Translations under genes and position numbers: made by a program
The notes under the pieces: model-generated
What the model saw: the letters and a program-made list of their open reading frames with translations, nothing else
Told to the model about the DNA's origin: nothing
Databases searched by the model: none
Origin: JAFEDN01 sp963795715
GTDB taxonomy: Bacteria > Pseudomonadota > Gammaproteobacteria > Coxiellales > Coxiellaceae
Direction of reading: 5' to 3'
Assembly (NCBI GenBank): GCA_963795715.1
Contig: CAWCIY010000003.1
Span: 868,001-932,000, forward strand
Length of the DNA: 64,000 nt
Part shown: positions 45,270 through 55,400 of the stretch, piece after piece
How the letters are laid out: each line of letters starts with the position of its first letter
Numbering within the stretch: the first letter of the stretch is position 1

Positions 45270-48200
45270 ATGACAGAAGCATTCTTACCTTGGGCCCATC
45301 CTTTAGTCCGTGATTGGTTTATTAATCGTTTTGGCGCCCCGACAGAACCTCAGCAATTAGGTTGGCCCGCTCTATTAGCAGGTAAATCTACTTTAATCGC
45401 TGCGCCGACCGGCTCCGGCAAAACCTTTGCCGCTTTTCTGACTTGTATTGACCGTTTAGTGCGGCAGGCGTTGTCCAATGAATTAACTGATCGGCCTAAA
45501 GTACTTTATATTTCGCCGCTTAAAGCACTGAGTAACGATGTGCAAAAAAATCTGGAACAACCTCTAGCCGAGATCGTAGCCCTAGCTCAGCAACAAAGCT
45601 TTGCTATGCAAACGATTCGCGTGGCTGTGCGCACCGGCGATACTTTAATGCCGGATCGCCAAAAAATGCTAAAAAACCCGCCCCATATTTTGGTAACGAC
45701 TCCTGAATCCTTATACATCCTGTTAACCGCTGCTAAAAGCCGTGCTTTATTAACGGATATAGATACGGTGATTGTGGACGAGATTCATGCCTTAGCCAAC
45801 AACAAACGCGGCGCCCACTTAGCGCTGACCTTAGAAAGGTTACAGGCCATTACCCTGTTACCTCCGATGCGAATCGGTTTGTCTGCGACTCAAAAACCCA
45901 TAGAAGAAATTGCACTTTTCCTGACTGGAAATAATAGGCCTCAGCCGGTGATCATTGATATAGGCCACGCCCGGCAACTGGATTTAAGTATTGAAACGCC
46001 GGCATTTGAATTAGGGCCGGTAGCATCGAATGAAATGTGGGATAATATTTATGATCGCATCGCGGAACTGGCACAACAGCACCGGTCTACTTTGGTTTTT
46101 GTGAATACTCGCCGTTTGGCGGAGCGCGTCGCCCATCATCTGAGTCAACGTTTAGGGGAAGAAAAAGTAGCCGCGCATCATGGCAGCTTATCTAGAAAAA
46201 TAAGGCTGGCTGCAGAAAATAAATTAAAAAATGGCGAATTAACGGTATTAGTGGCCACCGCCTCTTTGGAATTGGGTATTGATATAGGCGCTATCGATTT
46301 AGTATGCCAACTGGGTTCGCCTCGAGCCATCGCCGTTGCCTTACAACGAATTGGCCGAGCAGGCCATTGGCGCGGAGCCATTCCCAAAGGGCGTATATTT
46401 GCCACTACTCGTGACCAATTAGTGGAATGTGCGGCTTTGGTTTTTGCCATCCGTTCAGGTGATTTAGATCAGTTAATTATTCCCGACTTACCGCTAGATA
46501 TTTTGGCGCAACAAATTGTGGCTACTTGCGCCACCGGTGAGTGGCGGGAAAATGAGTTATTCGATTTGGTAAAAAATGCTTACCCTTATCGTGCTCTTTC
46601 CAAAGAAAATTTTAACGCCGTGGTGATGATGTTGGCGGAAGGAATTGCCGGTGCTCGCGGACGTTATAGTGCTTATTTGTTTCGAGACGGCGTCAACGGG
46701 GTACTTCATGGCAGGCGCGGCAGTCGGTTGATAGCCATTACCAGCGGCGGCGCCATTCCCGATAACGGTTTGTACACGGTCATTGCTGAGCCTGAACAAA
46801 TGGTGGTCGGGACTTTAGACGAAGATTTTGCGGTCGAGAGTAATCGCGGCGATATTATTTTGTTAGGCAGTACTTCTTGGCAAATAAAAAGAATTGAAAG
46901 TTCTGGGCGTGTGATCGTGGAAGATGCACAGGGTGCACCACCCAGTGTGCCATTTTGGCGGGGAGAGGCTCCTGCCAGGACTGCGGAATTATCCAGCCAG
47001 GTAGCCAATTTACGCCAACATTTAAGTGATATGTTGGCCACAGCTGCCGCAGTGGGGACTCAAGATTCTCAGGAGATTGTGGCGGCGCAGCAATGGCTAA
47101 TGACCCAGTGTGGTGTAGATCTTGCTGCAGCCCGGCAAATCATTCAATACCTATTGCAAGGACGAGCCTTGTTAGGGGCTGTTCCTACACAAACGACCAT
47201 CATTGCTGAAAGATTTTTTGATGAGTCGGGCGGGATGCAGCTCATCATCCACGCCCCTTTCGGCGCGCGCATCAATAAAGCCTGGGGTTTAGCGCTGAGA
47301 AAGCGTTTTTGCCGCTCTTTCAATTTTGAGTTACAAGCCTCTGCTACCGATGACGGTTTAAACATAGCTCTGGCTGAGCAACACAGTTTTCCTTTAGCAG
47401 ATGTGTTTCAATTTTTACACCCTAACACTTTGCAAGAAGTGTTAGTACAGGCGGTTTTACAATCCCCTTTATTTACCACTCGCTGGCGTTGGGCTGCTAT
47501 GCGTGCTTTGGCGTTGAAGCGTTTTGGCAACGGCAAAAAAGTTCCGCCCAATATTTTGCGCATGTTGTCTGATGATCTTCTGGCGGCGGTTTTTCCCGAG
47601 GCAGCAGCCTGCCAGGATAATTTAGGTGGGCGAGATATTGATTTGCCGGATCACCCTTTGATTAATGAAGCGATGAAAGATGTTTTGACCGAAGCCCTGG
47701 ATTTAGAGGGTCTCACACAAGTTTTAAATAAAATAATTCAGGGGTCTATCCGTTGTTTAGCAGTGGATACACCGACGCCATCCACTTTTGCGCATGAAAT
47801 TTTAAACGCCAATCCGTATGCTTTTTTGGATGATGCGCCGCTGGAAGAACGAAGAGCAAGGGCGGTTGAATTAAGAAGAATTTTGCCGGATTCAGTTTTA
47901 CAAAATGCCGGTTGTTTAGATCCAGAAGCCATATTGCAGGTGCAGGAACAAGCCTGGCCTGATATCCGTAGCGCAGATGAATTGCATGATGCCTTGCAAA
48001 CTTTAGTCGCGCTTCCGGCATCTGAAACCTACCTTCATTATTTTGAACAATTAATATCGATGCGGCGTGCTGGAGTCAATGCCACAAGAAATTTTTGGTG
48101 GGCTGCTGAAAAAAAACCGCTTTTTGATTTAATTTATTTATCATGTCCTGGTGAGGAGCGTAGCGACGAAGCAATGCAGGCCCTTGAAACGATGTTGCGG

Positions 48201-49382
48201 GGATGGTTGCTACATAGTGGCCCGATTACAGCAGTAGAATTAGCAGAAAAATTACAATTAAATCTACCAGAGGTCGAGCAAACCTTGTTGAAATTAGAAA
48301 ACAGCGGGCTAATTTTGCGCGGACATTTTCGTACTAATCAAAACTTGGAGTGGTGTGAGCGCAGATTGTTGGCCAGAATCCACCGTCTCACCATCAGCAA
48401 GTTACGCAAAGAAATTGAACCGGTCACCGCTAAACAATTTATGCGTTGGCTGTTATCCTGGCAACATCTGGCTCCAGGCACGCAATTGCGCGGCGAATCG
48501 GGGATATTACAAATTATACGCCAGTTACAAGGTTTTGAGCTGCCGGCCAAAGCTTGGGAACGGCAAATTCTGGCAAGAAGAATCAGTGATTATGACCCAC
48601 AGCTATTGGATCGGTTGTGTCTAACCGGGATCATTGGTTGGGGACATTTTTCAAAGGCCTCTGCCGCCAACAGTATCACTCCCATTACTTTCTTTGTGCG
48701 CGCAGAAGCTAACTGGATACAAAGTCAACTCACCTTGGATGCTAAATTGGCGGAATTAAGTCCATCAGCCAAAAATGTTTATCAGTATTTACAGCAACAT
48801 GGCGCTTCTTTTTTTGCCGATATCCGGAATGGAACGAAGCAATTAGAATCTGCCTTAGAAATTGTGTTGTGGGAATTGGTGGCTGCGGGTTTGGTAACCG
48901 CGGACAGTTTTGATAATTTGCGTGCGCTCATTGATACTCGGCGCCGCTTGGGAAAACGCGGCAAACAGGCCCGCGCTTGTAGGGCCACGGCGCGTTGGTC
49001 GGTTTTACCGTTGATTAATAATGTTGAATCCTCGGCCCTAGAAGCGTTTTGCTGGCTGTTGCTGCAAAGATACGGTGTGGTCTTTAGAGATTTATTAGTC
49101 CGCGAATCCTGTGCGCCGCCTTGGCGCAAACTATTACCTGTTTTGAGGTCGTTAGAGGGGCGGGGAGAAATCCGCGGCGGGCGTTTTGTCAGTGGTTTTT
49201 TAGGTGAGCAATTTGCATTGCCTTATGCGCTAGAATCTTTACGAGCTTTACGTAAGCAAAATTTATCAGAAATTAACATCACATTGGCGGCTGTCGATCC
49301 CTTAAATCTGCTGGGAATATTATTGTCTGGAGAGCGTACTCCAGCGATTTCCGGCAAGCTTGTGCATTATTTAGTCAATTGA
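45270..49382 (+). CDS. lhr: Lhr-type large ATP-dependent helicase
   Basis: 1370 aa. Superfamily 2 helicase motifs: Q-like TEPQQLGWPALLAG, Walker A AAPTGSGKTFAAF (residues about 45-57), YISPLKALSNDV, TTPESLYILL, DEIHALANNKRG (DEVH-type, near 170), LSATQKP, VATASLELGIDIG and QRIGRAGHW. The long C-terminal half is the winged-helix and Lhr-CTD. Such helicases are involved in DNA repair. No good SD precedes ATG 45270. Near 48143-48181 the frame passes through a repeat-like GEERSDEAMQ insert without breaking. Confidence 0.93.
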   Translation: MTEAFLPWAHPLVRDWFINRFGAPTEPQQLGWPALLAGKSTLIAAPTGSGKTFAAFLTCIDRLVRQALSNELTDRPKVLYISPLKALSNDVQKNLEQPLAEIVALAQQQSFAMQTIRVAVRTGDTLMPDRQKMLKNPPHILVTTPESLYILLTAAKSRALLTDIDTVIVDEIHALANNKRGAHLALTLERLQAITLLPPMRIGLSATQKPIEEIALFLTGNNRPQPVIIDIGHARQLDLSIETPAFELGPVASNEMWDNIYDRIAELAQQHRSTLVFVNTRRLAERVAHHLSQRLGEEKVAAHHGSLSRKIRLAAENKLKNGELTVLVATASLELGIDIGAIDLVCQLGSPRAIAVALQRIGRAGHWRGAIPKGRIFATTRDQLVECAALVFAIRSGDLDQLIIPDLPLDILAQQIVATCATGEWRENELFDLVKNAYPYRALSKENFNAVVMMLAEGIAGARGRYSAYLFRDGVNGVLHGRRGSRLIAITSGGAIPDNGLYTVIAEPEQMVVGTLDEDFAVESNRGDIILLGSTSWQIKRIESSGRVIVEDAQGAPPSVPFWRGEAPARTAELSSQVANLRQHLSDMLATAAAVGTQDSQEIVAAQQWLMTQCGVDLAAARQIIQYLLQGRALLGAVPTQTTIIAERFFDESGGMQLIIHAPFGARINKAWGLALRKRFCRSFNFELQASATDDGLNIALAEQHSFPLADVFQFLHPNTLQEVLVQAVLQSPLFTTRWRWAAMRALALKRFGNGKKVPPNILRMLSDDLLAAVFPEAAACQDNLGGRDIDLPDHPLINEAMKDVLTEALDLEGLTQVLNKIIQGSIRCLAVDTPTPSTFAHEILNANPYAFLDDAPLEERRARAVELRRILPDSVLQNAGCLDPEAILQVQEQAWPDIRSADELHDALQTLVALPASETYLHYFEQLISMRRAGVNATRNFWWAAEKKPLFDLIYLSCPGEERSDEAMQALETMLRGWLLHSGPITAVELAEKLQLNLPEVEQTLLKLENSGLILRGHFRTNQNLEWCERRLLARIHRLTISKLRKEIEPVTAKQFMRWLLSWQHLAPGTQLRGESGILQIIRQLQGFELPAKAWERQILARRISDYDPQLLDRLCLTGIIGWGHFSKASAANSITPITFFVRAEANWIQSQLTLDAKLAELSPSAKNVYQYLQQHGASFFADIRNGTKQLESALEIVLWELVAAGLVTADSFDNLRALIDTRRRLGKRGKQARACRATARWSVLPLINNVESSALEAFCWLLLQRYGVVFRDLLVRESCAPPWRKLLPVLRSLEGRGEIRGGRFVSGFLGEQFALPYALESLRALRKQNLSEINITLAAVDPLNLLGILLSGERTPAISGKLVHYLVN
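48143..48181 (+). repeat. Repeat-like in-frame insert inside lhr
   Basis: The codons for CPGEERSDEAMQ (GAGGAGCGTAGCGACGAAGC core) do not fit the surrounding Lhr sequence. The GGAGCGTAGCGACGAAGC word is well known from dispersed palindromes in many bacterial genomes and often appears as EERSDEAI in proteins. It is in frame and gives about 12 extra residues in the C-terminal region. Confidence 0.45.
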
Positions 49383-49436
49383 TGGAATATTGTACAAATT
49401 ACTTCTAATCTCAAAGGGAGAGGGTGAACAAATACC

Positions 49437-49512
49437 AGCAATTCCCGGTCAAAGGGAATTGACCCTACGCGATGGGGGTTCCGAGCGTGGCTTTGCCAAT
49501 GCGCAGGATACT
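49437..49512. repeat. Dispersed palindromic repeat, family R1, partial copy 3
   Basis: GCAATTCCC and GGGAATTG form the palindrome, followed by GCGATGGGGGTTCCGAGCG and GTGGCTTTGCCAATGCGCAGGA, which recall the segments at 24207-24334 and 561-742 in a different order. It lies between lhr and the deacetylase gene. Confidence 0.55.
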
Positions 49513-49542
49513 GCCCTTTATCGAAATTCTTAAGGAGATACC

Positions 49543-50202
49543 ATGGCAACAAGGAAGTTAATTTTGGGGGTTTGTGTTTTTTTAATGAGTTCACCTTTTT
49601 TTACTCAAGCTGAAGCGCTGACCTGTACTGCAGTTGCTCCCAAAGGAACCGTGGCTCTTACCTTCGATGATGGCCCTTCTCCCCAGGATACCGCTAAAAT
49701 ATTATCTATTTTAGAACAAAACCATATCCATGCTACTTTTTTTGTAGTGGGTGAAATGGCTAAATTGCGGCCTCAATACCTCAAACAAGAGCAGGCTGAT
49801 GGTGATGTGATTGGTAATCACACATACACCCATCCGGTATCGAATAAAATCAGTTTGGACAAACTGCATACTGAAATCCAATCTACTCAGGATGTTGTCT
49901 ACAATATCACTGGACAAAAGCCCCAGGTGTTTCGTTTTCCCTATGGCGCAGCCAATGCTCAGGACATCAGTTACGTGAAATCTCTAGGTTTAACTCCCGT
50001 TGGTTGGAGTAATTGTCCAGAAGATTATCGTCGTCCAGGAGCCAACGTGATTGCACAGCGCGTGATATCCCATTTAGGTTCCGGACAAGTTATACTGTTA
50101 CACGATGGCCCCAGCAGGCGTGAACAAACAGTTGAAGCGCTACCACTTATAATTGATGCGGTCAAGAAAAAAGGACTGGGTTTTAGTGTGCTTTGTTCTT
50201 AA
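49543..50202 (+). CDS. Secreted polysaccharide deacetylase (NodB family)
   Basis: 219 aa. The signal peptide is MATRKLILGVCVFLMSSPFF with cleavage near AEA. The CE4 motifs are all present: TFDDGP (about residues 41-46, catalytic Asp and metal ligand), HTYTHP (His ligands), RFPYG and LLHDGP. It removes acetyl groups from a GlcNAc polymer such as peptidoglycan or chitin in the periplasm or outside, which can protect cell walls from lysozyme. AAGGAGA precedes the ATG. The TAA stop is partly made by a palindromic repeat that starts at 50201. Confidence 0.92.
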   Translation: MATRKLILGVCVFLMSSPFFTQAEALTCTAVAPKGTVALTFDDGPSPQDTAKILSILEQNHIHATFFVVGEMAKLRPQYLKQEQADGDVIGNHTYTHPVSNKISLDKLHTEIQSTQDVVYNITGQKPQVFRFPYGAANAQDISYVKSLGLTPVGWSNCPEDYRRPGANVIAQRVISHLGSGQVILLHDGPSRREQTVEALPLIIDAVKKKGLGFSVLCS

Positions 50203-50284
50203 CCCGGATATTTCACATCCGGGCGTAGCGAGAACGTGAAGCCGTTTCGCGTTCGCAGTAGCTCGGATGTGAAATATCCGGGTT
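50201..50284. repeat. 84-bp palindromic element, family R2
   Basis: Perfect 21-bp arms (50201-50221 and 50264-50284, starting AACCCGGATATTTCACATCC) enclose a shorter imperfect hairpin (GCGTAGCGAGAACG...CGTTCGCAGTAGC). The left arm provides two bases of the deacetylase stop codon. It could work as a bidirectional transcript-end structure between this gene and the transporter. Confidence 0.8.
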
Positions 50285-50325
50285 AAGGATTGTCGTTGTA
50301 TTTAACTTCGGGATATTACTAAAGT

Positions 50326-51606
50326 ATGGAAGCGCGTAGCCTCATCATGATCAGTTTCGGGAATATCCTAGAATGGTTTGATTTCGCGTTATTTATCTAT
50401 TTGACACCCGTCTTTGGTAAATATTTTTTTCCTGCTCAAGATGCAAGCTTTTCCAGTCTTTTAACTTTTGGAATTTTAGCAGTGGGTTTTATTTGCCGGC
50501 CAATTGGCGGAATCTTGTTTGGGCATTTGGGTGATCGTGTCGGCAGGGCTAAAACTTTGTTACTGTCTATTTTAGCCATTAGTTTGACTACTGCAGCCAT
50601 GGGTTTTTTACCCAGTTATAGCCAAATCGGAATAGCAGCTCCGTTCATTTTTTTAATTTTAAGATGTGTGCATGGTTTATCTGTGGGGGGGGAATATACT
50701 GGCGCTGTGATCTATTTAGGAGAAAGTGCGCCGAGTAATAAACGCGGTTTTTTAAGCAGTTTTGCCATGATGGGAGCAAATTTAGGATTTTTACTCGCCA
50801 CTTTGTTAGCTATCTTATTAAACGCTTTGCCGCATCATATAGGTATAGGTAATTGGGGATGGAGGTTATGTTTTATTGGCAGTGGCGCTTTAGGCATGAT
50901 TATTCTTTATAATCGTATTAAATTGGTTGAAACTGCCTCTTTTATTTATGTTGAAACTAATCAAAAAATTGCTGCTAAACCTTTTTTAGTGGCATTACGT
51001 TATGCGCCTAAAAAATTACTACAAATATTTGGTTTAACCGCAATGGGAGCCTCTTTCTATTATATGTTTTTTGGTTACATGCCTAATTATCTGGAGCAGT
51101 ATTATGGTACTACCATTTTGAAATCTTTAGGAGCACAAGCTATCGTGCTGGTGATACTATTATTTCTATTACCCATCGCAGGTTATGTTGGTGACCGCTT
51201 TGGCCGGAAAAACATTTTAATATGTGTCGCCCTGAGTATAATCTTATTTACAATACCCTGTTTTTACTTGATGCAGCAAAATAATATTTTATTATTATTG
51301 GTTGGATTGAGCATTCCTGCGGCGATAAGCGCATTTGAACAAAGTAATAATCTAATTACTTTTGTTGAAAGCTGTCCCGCTGATGTGCGGTATTCTGGCA
51401 TCTCTTTTGCATATAATACTGGAAATGCGGTTTTTGGAGGTTCGGCGCCTTTCATTTTTAGCTTATTTACACAGAAAATAAATCTTATGGCATCGGGTTA
51501 TTATTTGATGGTGATGGCTTTAATAGGCTTGACGGTTGTTCTCACCCTAAAAAAACAATTAACTAAGCAAAATTTAAATTTTACAATTCAGGAACCGCTA
51601 TTCTAA
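50326..51606 (+). CDS. MFS transporter, metabolite:H+ symporter (MHS) family
   Basis: 426 aa with 12 membrane helices. N-terminal GNILEWFDFALFIYLTPVFG, RPIGGILFGHLGDRVGRAK, and the motif GLSVGGEYTGAVIYLGESAP near residue 118 place it with MHS transporters (ProP, KgtP, ShiA type) for osmolytes or organic acids. The second-half motif AGYVGDRFGRKNILI is also present. The substrate cannot be told from the sequence. No clear SD; ATG 50326 gives the normal family start. Confidence 0.88.
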   Translation: MEARSLIMISFGNILEWFDFALFIYLTPVFGKYFFPAQDASFSSLLTFGILAVGFICRPIGGILFGHLGDRVGRAKTLLLSILAISLTTAAMGFLPSYSQIGIAAPFIFLILRCVHGLSVGGEYTGAVIYLGESAPSNKRGFLSSFAMMGANLGFLLATLLAILLNALPHHIGIGNWGWRLCFIGSGALGMIILYNRIKLVETASFIYVETNQKIAAKPFLVALRYAPKKLLQIFGLTAMGASFYYMFFGYMPNYLEQYYGTTILKSLGAQAIVLVILLFLLPIAGYVGDRFGRKNILICVALSIILFTIPCFYLMQQNNILLLLVGLSIPAAISAFEQSNNLITFVESCPADVRYSGISFAYNTGNAVFGGSAPFIFSLFTQKINLMASGYYLMVMALIGLTVVLTLKKQLTKQNLNFTIQEPLF

Positions 51607-51624
51607 TCTCGGTTACAGCAACGG

Positions 51625-52314
51625 TTACATTTCCTTTAAGAGGGCAAAAACCCGTGCCGGCGCCTCTGCTGCTTCTGCAATTTTAAGCGGCATGGCAAAA
51701 ATGGTTGCACCTTTGGGCGGTAGAAAGCGGGTATTGGCTATATTTTCAATAATGAATATTCCTTCTTTTAAAAAGATATGATGCGCGGGGAAAGTTTTAC
51801 TATTACCAGCATCAATAGATAAGGTATCTATTCCCACACCAAGAATACCTCGTTTAATTAAAAGGGCGGCGGCCTCGGGGCTAAAGCCTGGAAAATGAAG
51901 TATGCCGTTGACATCTTGATTAACATATTTTTGGGGTTGTTCCCAATGCTGCGACCAACCTGTATGAGCTAAGACTATGCTGCCTTCCAGGATAATTCCA
52001 TGGGTGTGTTCCCATAGAGTAACGTCCGTTATCGAAACCATATAATCAGGATCTTGTTGTACTTGTTGGCAAACATCAATCACACAACAAGGACCAATCA
52101 GTTCAGGGAGATTGAAATCCGAAATGGTTTTTCCCTGCTCTTCACTGTGGAAAGGAGCGTCTATATGAGTTCCAGTGCCAGCTGCAAAATGATAATTGAA
52201 AACTCTAAAAGTCTCTGAAGAGTATGCTTGTTGTAATTCTTTAAAGAAAAAACAGCTACCAGGCCAAATAGGAATATTTGGATGTATTGTATGGGTGAGG
52301 TCAACTACTTGCAT
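51625..52314 (-). CDS. Cyclase-family hydrolase (kynurenine formamidase-like)
   Basis: 229 aa. VVDLTHTIHPNIPIWPG at the N-terminus and GTGTHIDAPFHSEEQGKTISD (metal-binding HxxxD segment) define the cyclase family PF04199. The C-terminal GVGIDTLSIDAGNSKTFPAHHIFL and GIFIIENIAN agree with KynB-like metal hydrolases. The substrate is uncertain: possibly N-formylkynurenine or another amide or cyclic amide. Convergent with the transporter upstream (18-bp gap). Confidence 0.87.
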   Translation of the reverse strand: MQVVDLTHTIHPNIPIWPGSCFFFKELQQAYSSETFRVFNYHFAAGTGTHIDAPFHSEEQGKTISDFNLPELIGPCCVIDVCQQVQQDPDYMVSITDVTLWEHTHGIILEGSIVLAHTGWSQHWEQPQKYVNQDVNGILHFPGFSPEAAALLIKRGILGVGIDTLSIDAGNSKTFPAHHIFLKEGIFIIENIANTRFLPPKGATIFAMPLKIAEAAEAPARVFALLKEM

Positions 52315-52406
52315 AAAATAAAAAATAACAGGATTCTTGCAATTGTCAATATTGATTTTATTTTTCTATCTGAGACAATAGGTAATTAAGATAAAGGAAA
52401 AAAACC

Positions 52407-55400
52407 ATGAAAGGATTATTAACTACAAATAAGCCAAGAGCAACGGGGCCAAAAGAAGCAAAATGTTTGCCTGGATTACAGCGAGTTTATGATGCAAAAT
52501 TAAAAGCCACGCTAAGTTGTCTTAAATTTTTGCACGAAGACCAAACCGTTTATGCCATTAAGGTTTGGATGCAGGTTGCCAAGAATGATGTAAATACTGC
52601 TCGGGCTTTGGCAATAGATATCCAGAAAAAATTAATGGAAGAAAAGAAACAAGCTAAACACTTAGTAGAAGGGTATAATAGAGTATCTCATCTTATTCAC
52701 TCTAAACCGCATTTAACAGCTACTTATTTAAACCCTGCCCTGCAACACTTTCTAAAATTATTAGATTCTGAAAATTTTTATATGGCTTATTATTTCTTAT
52801 CGGAAATTACTAATCTGGATTTTTTACTGTTAATCATGAATAGATTACGTCAACCTGATGTTCAAAAGTTTAATCTTTTTATTTATTATATTTTAAGATT
52901 GCTGGTTGATAATTTTCTACCTGAGATTCATTTGGAAGATAAAAGAAAATTTGAAAATAAATTATTAATTTTTGCAATTAAAAAAATTGATTTTTCTGCT
53001 GATTTTTTAGAATGGACCGAAGAATGGAAATTTACCAAACGAAATAAAAAAATTTTGGAAATCTTTTTAGAATTATACGAGAAAAAACAACCGCTTCAAC
53101 CTTTGCAAATAAATAAATATTCGGGCGCTCATGCCACTTGTTTAGATTATTTATTTAAACAACAATCCGCAGAGATGAAAATTGATAATAAAGTTGTCAT
53201 CGCAAGCAAAATTAAAAACTTAATGAGCTTGCCGCCTACATCTCATGCAATCCAAAGAGAGTTAAATTGGTTACTTCATGAAAACAATAACTCTTTTATG
53301 AGTCAATTTTTTATGTGGAGTTTTCCAACAGCGATACGTAAATCAAATGATCCAGGTAACAGCGCTTTTTTTCATTGGTTAAACAGATCGCAAAACGCAT
53401 CATTAATTCCTAATGGTGTTATTAATGATGAAATAAAAAACCTCGCTGGGATTAATGAATTCGATACTGCTTGTCGTGGTGTCATTTTATACCAAAATTT
53501 ACATCATCAACGGCTTTCTAAGGAATTAGCAACCATTTGGATAAATCAAGTCATCGAATCTAAAGAGCCATGTAAGATTATTCGAGCATACAAAAATATA
53601 TGCATCAATATTATGGAAATAAGTTTTATAAAAGTAATGCTTTTTAATGATCTTTATGCTCTATTTTTCCAGTATGAGAGTTCTGAAAAAATAATAACTG
53701 CAGAAAAAGATGATTTATCCGAGGACTGCAAGGAAGGTTTTATTGGTTACAAAGATTCAGTAATACCTTTAAATTTGAAAAAAATAGATAATATAGTATC
53801 GCCCAATAAAGTAAAATTGGCTGCTGATTTTAGCTTGTTTCAGGAGGTAAATGAGACTTTTAATACTTGTCAGGAATATTTAAACAATAATAAAGTAAAT
53901 TTGGTTACCGCAGTGGATGCTTTTAGTTCAAACCATAAAAGTAAATATAAAAAAATTCTAAATATTTATAGATTAATTGAAATCGTAGATTGGATTAATT
54001 TTTGGTTTTCTGATTTATCTTTAAAAGATAAAATAAAGAAAGATTATCTGTATCTTGAGTTTTATGAGTTGTTGTATTTTGTTCATATCAACTTAACAAA
54101 ATTGCCTCCTTATCAAAATAATTGGATAGAATTTGAAGAAGCTGATCGCGATTGTAAGTATGATAATGAGAGTGAAATAAATCTTTTTTCAAAAGCAACG
54201 GAGTTTTTTTGTAATTTAGAATTAAGCAGGCAAAAGGAGGTATTAAAATTATTATTTAGTAAAAACGATAACTTGTTTTTAGCTAGCCTATTTTTATCTC
54301 AGATAACCATGCCAAATTTTGATACGCTATTAAAAGAAGGATGTGAAATTTTTAAAGAATTTCAAGAACTTTTTTGGCTTCTGCCAATTGAAAAGCACAA
54401 TGAGTTTATATATTTTCATAACTTCCTAAATGCTCCAAAAGCATATATAAAACAAATTCAAAAACAGCTTGTTAAAGTAATTTCATTTTCTAAAATTTCG
54501 CTAAAGTTCCAACAACTGGAATCTAAGTGTCCATGGCGCATAGCAGATGTCAATAAGTTGATAGATTCTTCCAAAAAAAAGAAAAGTATAAATGATCACC
54601 CTGCTGTTCGCCCCTTGGTAAGTTATGAGGTCTTCGCTTCTCAGGCTGATATAGCCGCGAAAATACTAACTCCGGCCTTTGTTTATCCCACTAAGCATCT
54701 ATATTGCAACAGCATTCGAGTACTGATGCTAATGAAATGGCCGTTGGCAGTTCCTTTAATAAAGGGAAATCCCTCTGATGATTTATTTAATAGAATTTTT
54801 TTAACAACACAGAGATTATCTAAAACTAATGAAAAATTGCAAATTCATTGTGAGGTGCTGTTTTTTTTGATTACAGCACAGGAGAATGAAATTTCAAAAG
54901 ATGAAAAAGAATACATTTATTCTCTTTTGTTCAAATATATTTTATTAAAAGAAATAGATCTTTTAACAGATATCCTAATATCTATTTTAATAAAAATGCT
55001 GGATCTTTATGATAAAGATAGTCCGCCTCAGGTTTTAAAAGTTTTATATATAAATATTGTACATTTTTTCCAAAAAATTCCTTGCGGAAAATTAGAAAAT
55101 GTTCTCAAGGTAAATAAAAGACTTCAGTCAATTTTGAAAGCCATTGACCAAATTTTTGATCACAAAATTTGGCATATGGCTGAAATTATTTATACTAATA
55201 TTTTTTCAACTTGGAATCTCCCTTTTTCTGGCAGTTATGCTAGCCTTTTGACTGTTAGGCCAGCTTGGTTAAAAGATGGTATTGCCGAGATCAATGAAAA
55301 TATTGAAAATGAACCAAGTTCAATCACTGTTCGAACCAGCTCGCCAGATGACCTTGGTGGGATAGATTCAAAACAAAATCAAGGAAAAGAAGAAAAGAGC

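Noticed and set aside
46178..49129. Minus-strand frames of up to 115 codons inside lhr
   Set aside because: They are antisense shadows of lhr, with no start signals or recognisable motifs.
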